DNA of 64,000 bases from Gonatopus flavifemur (lineage: Eukaryota; Arthropoda; Insecta; Hymenoptera; Dryinidae). The notes under the pieces are model-generated. The model searched no databases, was not told the DNA's origin, and saw nothing but the letters and a program-made list of their open reading frames with translations. Both the position numbers and the translations under genes were made by a program. The stretch lies in NCBI GenBank assembly GCA_018340375.1, contig JAFFJZ010000001.1, positions 46,244,001-46,308,000 of the forward strand, written 5' to 3'. Every line of letters starts with the position of its first letter. Positions within the stretch are counted from its first letter, which is position 1. Below, piece by piece: positions 33,801-48,800 of the stretch.

Positions 33801-36800
33801 AGAAGTGGAGAGAACATTTTTTCGATCATTAGGAATTCCTAAGGCGTAATTAGTGAAAAATTCTGTGCAAAATAAGAATACAATTTCAAACGAATCAACC
33901 AAAAAGGTTCGAATTCTGAGCAAATGGAATCTTGATACCAGTTTGTGAGACCGGGGTTACGGTTAGAGGGTTAAGCAAATTTCGCGTCCATTTGACATCA
34001 TTCTCTGAGAAATTCCAGTTAGGACAAACCCTAGTACAAACGCGGATGAATTCGGATAAAAATATGAAAATGAATACAAGAATAGGATCGAGACGGATAA
34101 AATTGGATTGCATTTCTGTTCGTTTCAATCCTATTTTTGTATCCATTTTCACATTTTTATCCGAATCCATCCGATTCGATCCACATTTCTTACCAGGGAA
34201 GTTTCAAAATGTCTTAAAACATGGTAAAATGGAATGCCTCCAAAAACTGTCGCTGGAATGTCTTCGCGAAGTTAAAAAGAACAAAAATATGCATACATAA
34301 CATCAATTCGCGTGAAAAAATACATTGAAATTTTCAGAGAATATTGATTGATTGAATGATTTTCATTAACCATCACGATTGGACACAATAAATAATTAAT
34401 AATTATGAGAATCGATCAAAAGGAATTACCTCCTTTTTGTTCTACAAAAATACATTGAATCATTTTACATTCTTAGGTGACCTTGAAAGAATTGGAGGAT
34501 CATAAGACTTTAGCACATCCCAACGTTTGGTGTTCACATTATGAATTTTCCGGAGATCAGCGTGAACTCTATAAACATTTATTTTTACCTGGACGAAGTG
34601 TGCCAACGGCAAAAGCTAAAAATGCTGTCGTTCCGGACAAAATTTGTACCAAGTGTTCAAAGAATTGTACTACTTTAGCTGATCTCCACCGACACATGCT
34701 CGAATGTGGAGGAGATCAAGCGTGGCTGTTAGGTCTCTTTGGAAATGGTAAAAAGAAGTGTAAATGGAGACCTTTCGGGAGTCGGAGTAGAAGACGTCGA
34801 CAACGGGGTATGAAGAGGAACATTCAAAACTCTCAGACGTCTCGTGTTAATCTACCTAGAGAGAGAAATCATCCCACTGGACCGAGAGTTAGGCCTAGTG
34901 ATCGTAAGAACCTCACGTTCATTTTTACATGCAGGGTTTTTCAGTTTCTTCATCTCATTTTCATATCTCCATAATTCCATTTTTTCAATTTCATTCTACA
35001 TGTCGTCGATCGATATTTTCTATAATAAAGAACCGATGATAATAATTGTGGACAGAAAATTAAGTGCTTTATATTCTAAATAGTTTTGATCTTTCATATC
35101 GTTTCATCGGTTCTTCGTTACAGCGGAGCGGAAGGATCAGTCGCGCAAGAATCATCAAATTCTGTTCTCAGGTGAGAGTATTCAAAAAATGTTGGCCAAT
35201 CTACCGGCAAAACGAGCCACTCGAAAGGTTCTGCAGGACAGTGCATTGAGGGCTCAAGGCAGACTTCGAAGTGTAAGTTCGAGAAAATATATTCATCATT
35301 CAAATTATTTTTATCTGTTATTGTGCTCTAAGTGAGGGGAAGAATATTGGGAAATTTGTCTGCTTGTTGAAGTTTCATCGTGGATTTCAATATAACGTAG
35401 GCTCGATTCAATGCAGATGTATCGATTAGTCGGTCAAATACAGATGTACGTAGTAGTTTCTTCCCTCCCTTGTACTTCGAGGTTCATCGTAAGAGCTTAT
35501 GCGTATCACGAATACGTTATTCCCTCGTGCGATTCTGGATTCTTTTTTTCATGATTTAGAGGGGGTTTTCAATTTAAAGTAACCAAAAGGAAAGAGGCTG
35601 TAAAATAATACAACTTAGTTCTATATTTGGAAATTCTTATAGTATCTATTGGAATATCTCTGATGTGCACAGGTGCAGACAAGATCGAGACCGCGAACTA
35701 TAGAGAACATCGCAGCGTCGAGGATTTCACGGAACAAAACAGCATTGAAAAATAAACTAGTAAAAAACGCGAAATCGATTCAACGGAAGCGTTGTAGAAA
35801 CGACAATATATCAGCGGCTATCGAAACTGTAGTCAATCACGTGCCCGAGGATCAAACTTCACTTTCACCGGAAAAAAGAAGAACTGAAAATTTGGATAAA
35901 GACAAGTCCAATAAAATACTAAAAGATAACGAAGAAAGACCAAAGATTACTAGGAGCTTCGGAATTTTGAGCAAAAAGAGAGGAGTGAAAACGAACAGTG
36001 GGAACAATATTCACTCAAACGTGAACAACATAAAACCAAAACAACAAAAATTGAATAATTTAAATACTAGAAGTAGAGTCGGTAAGACGCAAACGTCATC
36101 GACTGATAAGTTGAAAGGAAATTCAAAGTATTCAGTTCAATCGAAAACTAAACATTCGGGGGTCAATAAAACGAACGCTGATTCTAAAACAAATGTTTCA
36201 TCAAATTCTTCGAAGAAGAAACGTGCTGTGGATTCAGCTGTATCTTTGAATGCTTCCATAAAAGCCAAAGCACAACCAAGAACTCACGATGGCAAATTCA
36301 CTCGTGAACAAAGTAAAAATATTTCTCTTCCTCCTCCCTCTCCATCTTCATTTCTCGCCCCCAATAATTTCAAGTCCATCGAATCGAAATCTTCAGTCGC
36401 CGCTGTTCAATCTACAATTAAAACTAAACAAGACACCACTGATAAGAAAACAAAAAATAAAAGCTCACCGAATAAAAGCGAGAAGAACGAGGTTCAACCA
36501 AGAAGGATCACCAGACTGTCGTTGGACAGTGATAAAATGCCAACTCCAGAACTTCAAACGATTTCAAACGTGACGGAGACTGAGACGAAAACTTCTTCGA
36601 CGAATGATCTATCAACCCCATGTTCAGTTGTTTCGGAAACCGAGCAGAAAGTTCTCCGCACTTCGAGTAGAAATTCCAAAAGTCTAGATCGCAAATCAAA
36701 TGTGGATCCTAAGAATGACAGTTTTTCGCCTCAAAATACCATTCCAACGTGTGACGAAAGGATTGCGAAAGACTTCATCAAGGGGAAAAAAATGAGAGGG

Positions 36801-39800
36801 AGTAGAAGTCTGGAACGAAATTCTTATCAAACCGTGGCGGAGGAGGTGTCTAAGAATACCAGAGAGAGTAGAGTCAAGGGTAGAAAGAGTACTCCACTTC
36901 CCGTCAAAATATGTCCTAATATCGAGGAAACGTCAACTACAGTATCACCTCGAGCTTCGCGAAGTTTGAGAAGTAAGAACGCTGATATTTCAGTGGAAAC
37001 CATTATCACTCCCAAAGAAGAAACCCTCGTTGATTCCACTGGGAATAAGAAAGAAATAAAAACAAAACTCATTAGGAGAGATTATATAAAAGCCAAGCCA
37101 GAACAATCGGTATCACCCGATCAAATGAAAATTCCCGAACTTCCCAAGGAAGTGAAGGAAACTGTATCGATATTACCCTCATCTACAGAATTAACGTCTG
37201 AAAATCAAAAAGTTTGTATAAAGAAGAAGAATGTAAAATCCTTCATCAAATCAAAATCAAAACAATTGAGAAAAACGAGGAATAATTCTCTTCAAATCAA
37301 AACAACCGAATTGAAACAAAATTTAGTGTTGAATATCGCCAAAAAGAAGAAATTCAAAGTTCCCCTAAGAAAATCTACAAGAAATTTGGATAAAAAAGTC
37401 GAATCGGAGAATACTACGATGATCTCCGAAGGGGGACCCAATGGAATTATCGAAGAAGTTTCCGAGAAAAGTAAAAATCCAATGCCCGAAATTCCTGATA
37501 CACTTGAAGAGGAAAATGAAAACTCGACAGCATCGGTTTCGAATTCTTCCCCTTCGTCGAGTTTAGGAAAAGACGATTCGATCGTGATCGTCACGGAAGA
37601 AATTGAAACGACAACCGTTGTTCCGCTCGATGAAAATGAAAAACAAAGCGAAGATGGACAACAAAATTTGCCTCCCGTCGTACAAGGACTCGAAACAAGT
37701 ATCAAGAGAAACAGCTCTTCTCTTGGCAAGAGACGAGGTCGTATCAAATCCATGGATTCTTTGATAGCGGAAAAGGACAATGTCCCCGAAGAATCGGATG
37801 AAATGGACAAACAAAACAAAAGTGATTTTCTCAAAGAAGTCAGAGACGAATACGTGGAAGAGAAATCGATGGATTGTGTCGATTCTGATTTGATTAATTT
37901 AGGTTTGGGTCATTTACAAGTGGAATCTGGGAATTCGAATTTCGACAGTGGGAAAGAAAACTCCTCGGTCACACCGGTGAATGTGCACAAACCGAAAGTG
38001 GGAAGACCTAGAAAATCGTGGGGTACTCGTCGCGAAAGAGCATCGAAACGATCTTTGAATAACGTGATAGGAATCCTGACGGAAGGCATCAACATTCCCG
38101 CCGATAGTCAACAAAGCGTAGTTTTGACCGTTCAGACGGCTGTCGAGGGTAATATCGATCAAGGAAATCAGCAATCGAACGATACGACCAGTACGGAGAA
38201 CAACGTCACTGCTCCCGATGTTACTCCTCAGTGCTCACAGTCCTCGCAAGCGACTGCGACTGATCAAGAGGATAATAGAAATAATAATTCTGAACAAGCT
38301 CAATTGTCGTGCGTTACCGAAGATGAGAATCAACCTTCCCAAAGAATAGAACCTCCACCCGCTAATGATATCATACTAGATTTGTCGAGACGAAAACCAA
38401 AAGGCAAAGGTTCATTTCTCGAAAAAATAGTCTCGAAAATAGCGAAACAAAAAGACGCTCTGCTGGAGGGAGAGGTTGGTTCACTTCTGGATAACGCCGC
38501 CGAAGAATTGACGAATATCCTCGATGAAGTGGGACCAACTTTATCCGACAGTTCAGAAAACAACGCCGAGACCAAAAATGATAAATCCGCAAAACCGAAA
38601 GTTGGGAATAACGCAGCTACTCAATCGGATGATTCGGGAGTATTAAATTTAGCAACATCATCCTCAAATGTTGAGGCTGTGAGTATCGAGGCGAAAACTG
38701 ATAATCATTCAAATAACGAGACTACCCCGGTAAATAAAACAACCAGCTCTACGGTGGATGTGGGAACTTCTACGGATTTGGATTTATCTTACGATAATCT
38801 CGATAGATGCATCGAGGCGGTTGTCGCAAATGCCAGTTCGGATGATACACCGGATTATCAAGATCCGTTTCCGATAACTCCCAGACCAAACGTCAGTTTG
38901 AACGTTCCCACAATTCAGAACGTAATGACCGCGTTCAATTACGTACACCAAACCATGCACAGTAATATGAATTTCTATCCTCACAATCAACTACATTGCG
39001 TTCCAAACGATATAAGCTTGTTTAAGAATAATGGAACTTCCATGAGAACTCCAACGTTTGCGGATTTCACTAGTCAGCTAAGAATTCCTCAGGTTCCAAG
39101 AAGAATGCTGGGTATGAGTATCGAGGAACAAATCAATCAAAGCCAACTTCATTTGAACGCCTTAGCCGCGAATCGTATTTTTCCTCTAGGCCTAGCATGT
39201 ACGTCTTCGGCGTTGGGAATGGTGCCGGATTCATTGAAGCACGATCAAAGAGAGGATCAAGATTTGATGGCAGGGAAACCGAAGAGGAAATCCAAGAAAA
39301 GATCGTTGGAAACTGATTCTCCGAAAAGAAACAAGAAGAAATCCGTGGGAGGTGAGGAAGATCCGAAGGAAAATCCAGGTTGCGAGGTTTTGAAACTTGA
39401 CGATATTATGAAACTGATCGATCAACCGAAAATCGAAGATACCGTGCCTGTGATTCATGAAGAATGCAAAGTACAGCCCGGTAAAAGAAAAAACGATAGA
39501 TGTAAAACTTCAAACGTGGAAATTATTGAGTCCCAGGATAAACGTGAAAATCTTGAAGCGATCAAAAAATTGAAAACCCAGAGTGAGAATCAAGAAGAGA
39601 TGGAACGGGAATCCAACGAAAATTCTGTAGTTGCAGAAGTTACAAGCGATATGATTGTTGATACCAATACGAAGGATACCACGAATACAATGGATATAAC
39701 AGATGTTGTTGAAGAACAGGAGACGATCGTGGCTTCGAAATCTTCGAGGAGGAGTAGTAAGAGGAAATCTTTACCAGAAAAAACATCTGAAATTGGAGAA

Positions 39801-42800
39801 AGACGTGTTTCGAAAAGGAAATCACTTCCAGAAGACAAAGTTGAGAACTCGATGGAGATTCTTGACACGAATGAAAATAAGGAAATTACTACCACGACTT
39901 CGAGAAGGTCTCTTAGAAAAAAAATTCCCATCGAAGAGTTATCCAAAACGGAAGAGGTTTCCACTCTCGAACATTCTTCAGATATTTGCGACATTCGTGC
40001 ACAAAACGTGCCACAGTTGTCTGAATGTCAAGCTGAACTGACATTGGAAAAATTAGAAGAAGTGCAGATTCAGATCAATGAAAATAAAAATGTTAACAAT
40101 GATGTTTCACAAACTGAGACGCAGGTCAATGAGAATTCAGAATTCAATGTTAGCGGTAACGAAACCAATTCAGCAAACGAACAAATTTTAGAAGCTCAGA
40201 AATCTAATCTGCATGATGAAATGAGTGCAAAAAGTATCATCGAGCATGTCGTTGAAGCACCTCCTTCCGCGAATATTGCAGAATCAATTACAGATGATAA
40301 AACAAATTCACAGTCGAGTACTGATATTCAAGAAGATTCTCAAGAAGCTATTTCAACTCCTGAACAATTGACGTATAAAGAGCCTAAAAGAATTGGTAGA
40401 GTTCCGAAAAAACGTGGACGTCAGAAAAAATCATTAGCAGACGAACATTTGGATTTATCTGGGGATGAACTGGTATCCAATGAAGAGGCAAAATTCAACA
40501 CCGACGAGATGAAGAAAATAGAGGACAATGACGCAGCGAAAACCACACCACCGGGACTCGAATCTTTTAAAATTCCTGAACTCGCGAAAAGACGTGGTTC
40601 AAAAAAGAAATCTCTTTCAAATTCTCTTGAACAGTTGAATACCCTCGATAATAAAGAAACAGAAATAATTTCCAATGATTCTCCAATCGAGAAAGATAAT
40701 AAAGAAACCGATGATACCCTATCGAGTGATGCAGAAAATTTGTCGAATACAGAATCCCTTGACCTCAATTCCGTCAATCCGATTCCAACGAGAAGAGGAA
40801 CAAGATCTGCAACACGAAAAGATGAAGAACAACAATCATTGGAACAAACTTTGGAACATTCATCAGATGTTTTGGATTTTTCAATCGCCACTCTCCAACA
40901 CGAATCTTCGAAAGAAAGTGTAGAAAGTTTGGAAACTTCTTGCGGCAAAGAACCTAGTCATTCAAAAAAGAAACGATCATCCAAGAAACCACAATCGCAG
41001 CTACAACAGGAACCGGAAGAACACTTAACCACGATAGATTCTTCGAATGTAAATTTCGAATCTTCCGAGAAAATTAACGAAATTCTTATTAAAAAGAGAT
41101 CTCCAAAGAGAAAACCCAAGAAAAATGTATCTCTTATAGATGAACATCTTGATTTACCTGATGATCCTGCATTGGAATCTGAAGCTATTGTAAGAGAAAT
41201 CGATCTTATGCCTAATGAAGTTGAAGAAAAAGATCCTGTTTCGAAAGACAACGATAAATTACAAGGAGACTTGATCGATACGGATATTACAGCCTCCAAT
41301 GGCTTCGACCAGGACAACACGAACTTGCAAACTGAACAAACGATAGATGCGACGAAGAGTAAGGATCCAGAAAATCATGATAATATTGTAACGGAAGATG
41401 CTTTACAGAACAAGGAAGAACAAAAAGTCACAAAAGACAATATGGTTGAAGAAATAGCTACGGATACCTTAGAGATTCCTTCCACGGATGATTTTCAAGC
41501 TCCAAAAAAACGTCCCGCCGGTAACTTTGTCGTCGTACACACAAAATCAGGAGAAATATTAATCGTGGAGAAGAAAAAGAAACTTACCAAGGAAGCAGCC
41601 AAGTTCTTCTGTGACGTATGTGCAACCAGTTTCACTAGAAAGAGTTCTTTGAAGAAACACAATTCGTCTCAATCACATTTATCCCAAGTTGCTCAGTTTA
41701 ACAAGGATAGAGAGATCACCGAAAATCTCGTTCCCGAAAATACGAAGATAATCAACGCGATGAATGATGAAACTTCCAGTCAAGATACCATTGGAAATGC
41801 TTCAACGGAAAATGAAATGATCCCAGGAACTAATACCGATTCGCATTTCTCTACCGTAGACGCGATAGAACCTATCCCTACTTTGGATGCTCAAGGAGAA
41901 ACCCTGGAGGATCAATTGCTGGACGAAGAGATCTGTAAAATTACGGAAAATATGAGCCACGATGAGTACGTTTTGACCGATCATGTGAGTCCTGTGGTAC
42001 CCGAGACAACTTCCACACCTAAACCACTCAAGCCACTGGAACCTCCGGTACTGAAAGTGCCATGTATCAATGAAAATATCAGCGGAGCTAAAAAGAAGAA
42101 AAATATCCCTAACAAAGTGGATAAATCTAAAAAACGAAATCTAGCGGAAGAACATTTGACTTTGGATACTCCAGAGCCGAGTGCTGCTGCTATCAAAATT
42201 CAAAATATCGCATCAGAATCTCTAAATCTAAAAATACCACCGGTAGATTCAGTTCAACATGTTTCAAATCCATTTATTTTACCCACAAATTCCGCAATAG
42301 ATTTCAGTCGTCCGATTGATGCTAAAGAGAACACTGATATCGCGATATCTTTGGAGAATGAGAATTTTGTCGATTCGGTTGATGTAGAAGTCCAAGGAGG
42401 ATCATTCAAAAATAAAAGATCGAAAGGTAAACAAGATGTGAAGAGTAAAAAATTACCAAAAGCAAAGAAAAGTAATAGTAACAAAAACCAACATGAATTT
42501 GATGACTTTGAACTGCAAGATTCGAAAACTGATGATTCATCGATATCCAAAGAGGATTGTGTTAATCAAGATGAACTTTTAAAAACGAACGAAAGTGTTG
42601 ATGGATTGGAAAACGATATCTCACTCGAAGATAACAATAAAGTAATCAATAATGTTGAACACGATCTTCCAAAATCAGAGATTGATACAAAATCTTTGAA
42701 AAAGCGGAAAAAAAGTGTAGAAATGGGGGATATAAATGCAGGAATACCCGCAGAAGAACCTGAGGTCCCAATGAGAGAAGAAACTGCAACAACAGACACC

Positions 42801-45800
42801 ATTCAAAACAATACTATGTCATTTGAAGCTAATGATCAAACGACAATCGAAGAAGAAACTCCATTTAATAATAAATCAAAGAGGAGCAGAAAAACGAAAA
42901 AAGGTCAAGAGTTGGATCAGAATTTGCTTAAGCCTTCGAATTATCGAAACTTGAAGAACAAACGAAATGACGACGAGAATATTGAAATTACTGAACAAAC
43001 AGTAGAAAAATTACCTGAAACTGTGAAATCATCACCAAAATCGAATGAAAGCCCAGTGAAAAGTGATGAAAGGATCGTACCACAGATTTCAATGACAAAA
43101 GAGAACGAAATGAATTCTGAATCAAAGGAAGATAAGGCTGAAAGATCTTTTGGAATAGGAGATGGGACGAATGAAACTGTCACACGAGTGTTCTCGAAAG
43201 GACCGATTATAGTTGATTTGAAACAACACGATCGAAGCAAGCAGACTCTGGAGATTCACGAAACTCGAGAAAAGGATGGGAAGTATTTCAACGCTTCAAT
43301 GTTCTCCGTGAACGAAGAGTCATCGTCATCGAGTCTTGCCGATAAACCTTTATCGGAATTTTTGTCAAAGCCAAAAGAACAACACTCAACGTCTCCATTT
43401 CTTCCAAACATTATGAATTCCTCTGGAAATTCCAGCAAAGTTGAAAATCGCGGAATTACAGACGATAAGCCTAAACTGTCTGAATTTGAAAGCGATGAGA
43501 ATTCTATGAATACCGACGTATCCGCTGATATTCAAAAGATCATAGACGATTCTGAATTGAACGAAGATAACCCTGTCAACGATACACCTGAAAATAATCA
43601 CGTGTATCCCCTCAGTATGGCTACGGATAAATTTAATGTGATTCCATCATCATTGAATAAAAAAATCGAGGATGATATGCACCCACCTGGAGAAAAAGAC
43701 CCTCCGATTCCAGCAAAGATAGATTCTCCCAAACTGATGACGAATGAAAAAGAAGAAAAGAAATTGGACGATGTTCAAGACTCGCGATCAAGTAAAAATG
43801 ATAAAATCACAGCGAGTCCAGCGGAAAAGAAAGGTAAAGGTCGTAAAACTTCTAGTAAATCGAAACCAAAACCCAAGATCAAAAGATCCACGGCAGTCAA
43901 AACCGAATCCGTTGAAGTTATAAGCGAGGAAAGTGAAAACGAGGGCACAGCGGAATCCCAGAACAAGTGTAAAATTTTCAAAAGTGTATTCGGTCGAGTG
44001 TTCGGAGGAGAGAAAGTCGATAAGGTAAAGGAAGTTCTCAACGATTGGGTATCAAAATCTGAAACAGATTCCGACGTGTCTCGAATTTGTCAAGATACCA
44101 CCAACGTCACTTCGCAAGACTCCATGGAAGAGGATAAAAATGAAGATGGAAAAAGTAGTAAACATCGCTCCAGATGTTCGTCGGCTTCACGGGGTTCTTA
44201 TAATAAGAATATCTGGAACGAACGTTCATCTTCCGACGGTCAAGAAGATGAAGATGAAGAAAATGATGGAAACGATGACGAAGGACAATCGAAATCAAGA
44301 AAAAAATCAAAAGGACGTAAGAAGCATGGTGTACGAGAAACTAGAAGACTCATTTTCGATTTACTACCTTCCGAATTCGTTGAGTTGACCTCCGCGAACT
44401 CGCGATGTAGACAAAGCAAAAAAAGAGCCGAGGAGAGGATATCGAAAGCTTTCGACGAATCGCCTATCGTCACGGAAGATAACGAGAAGAAAAAACATTT
44501 GAAGAACAACAAAGAGTCTTCGAATCAATTAACCAAAAAAAATATTACCACTCATAATAAATTTGTGAACGAAGACAAGTCTTCTAAAAGTCTCACGGTG
44601 GATTCAGAAATTGATAATAAAGAAGAAAAACTTGAAAAGAAGAGAAGATCCTCGTCGAAGAAGGGTGGGAAAAAGAAGCAGGACGAAGGAAACATTTGGG
44701 ACGAGCATGCAAAATCAAAAAGCATTGTTGAGGGTGATTATCTTGAGGAAGGTACCGTTAAAAAAATCGACAAGAAACCTAAAAACAACGTAAAAGAGGA
44801 TATCGTAACCGATGATAATCAAGATAAATCAAAAGTTCATTACGAAGAAGATTCTTCAAAATTATTCACACGAAATTTTGTCTCTGATTTTGTGTTATCG
44901 AATTGTGATAGTTCTGGGAAACATTCTCAAACCACGGAGAATTCTGAAAATGACAATGACGACGACGACGACGAAGGAGAAGAAATCGGATGTGGCAGAA
45001 TGTCACCGGTGTTCGCGTGTGGTACACCGGACAGTTCGATTCAAACTTCGAGCAGCGAAGAGGACGAACGCGACGATACCGATGGAATGATATGTAGAAA
45101 GAGAAGTTCCAGTGAATATTCCAGTGACAAACTGGTTATCAGATCACCTCCCTCGGGACACAGAAACCGAACTGAAATGGTGACCATCGCTCCAACCGAC
45201 GCGATTGAGGATAACGCTTTGGATATTCCTCAAGTCATCGAAACGAAACGTCAAGGGAAGGTCCTTAATTTCGACGAAGAGCTCTTCGTCGAATGTTGCT
45301 CGAGGCTCAAAGCCACGACGGAAAATGAACTGAGAGGTGCGAAAAAAATCAAATTGGATCACTCGACGGAAGGATTCCACAGAAAAGACGAACCAGCGCA
45401 ATGTTATAGAACTACTAGAGATCGTTGGAGGGACGTGGAAAGTCAAAATAGCCTTGGCAGTCTTTTGGAATCCGTAAATCAGGTGTGTTGATTAACTTTT
45501 CAATTTTTAATCGCTCATATATGTGTTTCTCACTGTAACCTTTTCAGCTCCTCGGTGAAGAGATGTACTCTTCGAACACTCGTGAAAAAGATTACGCCAA
45601 ACGAGGAAGTCGTAATTCACGTAGCGAGCGTTCGAGTAGATCAGCCAGTCCAGATATCTCGCGTGCAGAAAATCCTTGCTACGAGGATAGTTTGGATGTG
45701 GCGTTCGAACACAATAACAAACTTCGTGATAAGATTCAACAACGTATGAGGGAAAGCGAAAATCTGATCGCGAGTACTTTTGGCCAAAGAAATTACACTG

Positions 45801-48800
45801 AAGATGAAACTGATGATTACGAGACCAGGGGTCATGAAATCTCGATCAAAAGTAATTACTTGCAAATGAATCTATCTCATACGAATGTATCTAAAGGAAG
45901 TTTGGGAGGCACTACGCAAACTAAAAGTGTTCCGGAATCACAGTCTAATAAAATATCGTTGGATTCTTCTAATGCTCCCGGTTATAAGAGCAAAATTAAT
46001 TCCTCTCTTGGTGGTTTCCTGGATAAAGCGCTATCCAATTTGCTGCACAATAATGACAAACATGATCATAAGTGAGTATCTATTTGTTTAACTTATTTCC
46101 AAATCAAAACAAATCAAATAGTTAGTTGGGTTCTTATTTTCATTACAATTTTGAATTGATGATAAAAACACCAGTTCTATATCCCATCAGTCATGACATT
46201 AAGGGCATTAAACTTTTCACGAAATACGATTGTACAATTTAATCTCCTTGATATACGTTTAAATCCTTCTTTTTCCTTTCATTTCCAGTGGTTCAACCCC
46301 AATGAACGTGTTAGCTGAATTGGCATGTGCTCGAGCACCATCCACCACATCTACAGCAGATTTTACTCTTCAAGAAAAGTCTTCGTCTTCAAAAATCAGT
46401 ACCACGACTAAAGATACACCGTACGACGAGTACAGTACCACAGTTACAAAAGATGTATCCGTGAAGAAAGCGAGAAACCCGATAAAAGAGCTTTTCGAGA
46501 GAAAAAAGGAAATCAATAACAGGAAGCAGCAAGAAAAGTCGAAATCCGAGATTACATTGAGCTCACAAAAACAACAACGCAAGACAAAAAAGATGAAAAA
46601 ACGTCAAGTTTTTCCTCTAATTCGTAGAAACGATCGCGGCGGCTTGGCGGAGAAGAAAAAACGACGCGAAATCGAACGTAAGGAAGAGATAAACACCGAA
46701 CATACGGATAAGATCAAAGACGTTTATGACTTCGAGGACGAGGAGAGTCAAATGGAACCAGTCCTTGGCATGTCCTACAGAAACAGAATAGAAAAAAGTT
46801 ACGAAGCTGGGTCTTTGAAAACGAAAGAAATCGATTTGGCTGGTATTATGTTGAAAACTATTGGTGACACTTTGGAGAATGGTAAAGCCGGAGAAGCTAT
46901 AGGGACCAGATTGGAATCTATGATCGATCGAAAATTCAAAGAGATAGAGAAATTCGCGCCCAAGACCAAAGGTGCTCTCAAAGCGTTTCAGAGCGAAGAT
47001 CAGCAACAAGAACAAGTAATCACCGGACCGATGGATGATTTTATCGAGAGGAAACAACGATCCAGACAATCCTTGAAACATTCGAAATCGAAGAGACGTA
47101 ATAGGAATTCAAAGAAGAAATCTAGAAACGCTTGGTACGAGAATGACAGTTCCGACGAGTTCAGAACTGCAGCCAAAACCGAAGATGTCGGCGTTGGAAT
47201 TTCGAAAAGCCAAAGAACGTGCTCGAAAGGTAAGCAAAATCTCTTCGCTGAATTATCAACGTCGTCGGAGAGCGAATTGGACGAGGATGAAAAAGAAACG
47301 CAAAAGAGTGATAACGATGAAGAAGAAGTGGAAAAGATTACCGTTTCCAAACGCGTTGAGATCGATAGTATCAATTCTATTCAAGATTTAAGAGAAACGG
47401 ATGTGAGATATGGTTCGGAAAACGAGGACGATTGGAGAGATAAAATCAATGATCATGAGAACAAAAAGTCGGAATCTGAATTGTCCGAACACGCGTTGGT
47501 GATCGACGAGAGAAAAGATTTTGACGAGCAAAGAACTAGCGATTACGAAGAAGGTGATAACGTATTCGATGATCTGTACAGAGAAGATAGTTCCGTGGTA
47601 GAATCGGATCCCGAGGACACCGTGAACCCAACGAACAAGAACGATAACGATAGCGAAATAGTCAACAAAACTGAAGAGAATCAAATCGAAGGGAAAGAAC
47701 TCATCCCTCTGGAGGAAGCTTTAGATTTATTGGACCAACCTTCCGAAGAACCCGATCCTAAACCTGAAGAGAATTCCAAAGAAAAGACTCTCCACGTCGC
47801 ATCTCCACGTGAATTGGACGTAGACGTGAACGTAGATGCCAGAGAGAATGAAATGGAAGAAGAAAAAAGGGAAGATATGGAAGACGAAGAATTGGATGAC
47901 GATCTCGCAAAATTACCAGAAAAACTCTCGAGCAATGAAAAACCTCAAAAAGAATCCGATAATCTCCCACTTCACGTGTTTCTAAGTAGAAAAGTTCAAG
48001 AATCGAAGAAGAAGAAGGAACAACAATTGAAAAAATTGCGAGAAGAACAAGAGAGAATATTGATGGACTTCCAACCCACTAGGAGGCAAAGAAAATGTGC
48101 TATCGGTAAACAAGGTCTGTTGGCCGAAATCAGTAGCTCCGACGAGGAAGCTTACATGAAAGACTGTACCAAAAAATCGTCTGAAAAATCTGATCATGAA
48201 AGATCGAAAAAACCGAAAAGAGAATCTAAAGAGAAGAGAAAGGAGAGATACATCGAAAAGAAACACGAACAAATGATAGCCAAAGAACAAAAAGCTATAG
48301 AAGAGGAAATCTTGAGAGAGATTGGCAAGAAAAAAGATAGTTCGGTGGGGAGTCAATCGGAGAAAGAGGATGAAAAACAGGAAATCAAAGAAAAGAAAAA
48401 ACCTCAAAAACAGAAAAAACTCGTAGAGAACGTTGAATTTGAGAATCAAACTGATGAGAATAATATCGATAAGAGATCTAATAAAAGTAGCAGTATCGAT
48501 AACGAAGATCCAGACTCTCTTCAAAAACAAAAGAAAAAGTCCTCCAAGTCTAGGAAATCCATCAAAATGGATCAGAATAAGAAAAACAATAAACCCCCGA
48601 ACGCGGAGAGGAAAAATCGATTGTCGTCCAATACCAGTAACAAAGATCCTAAAGAGCGAAGAGCGTCAAGCGCAAAAAGAGAATCCGACGATGAGGAATT
48701 AAAAACTACGAAATCGTGGAACAAAGTGGAAGAAGGCGTCGGAGTCGCGATCGGTCGTCGTAAACGTGCTGCTGCCAATCAATTGTATTACTGGTCCAGT

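Noticed and set aside
33932..34300. 122-codon plus-strand frame in an intron of the giant gene
   Set aside because: It spans the 34044-34172 foldback, and including it would break the finger that is split across exons 33613 and 34477.
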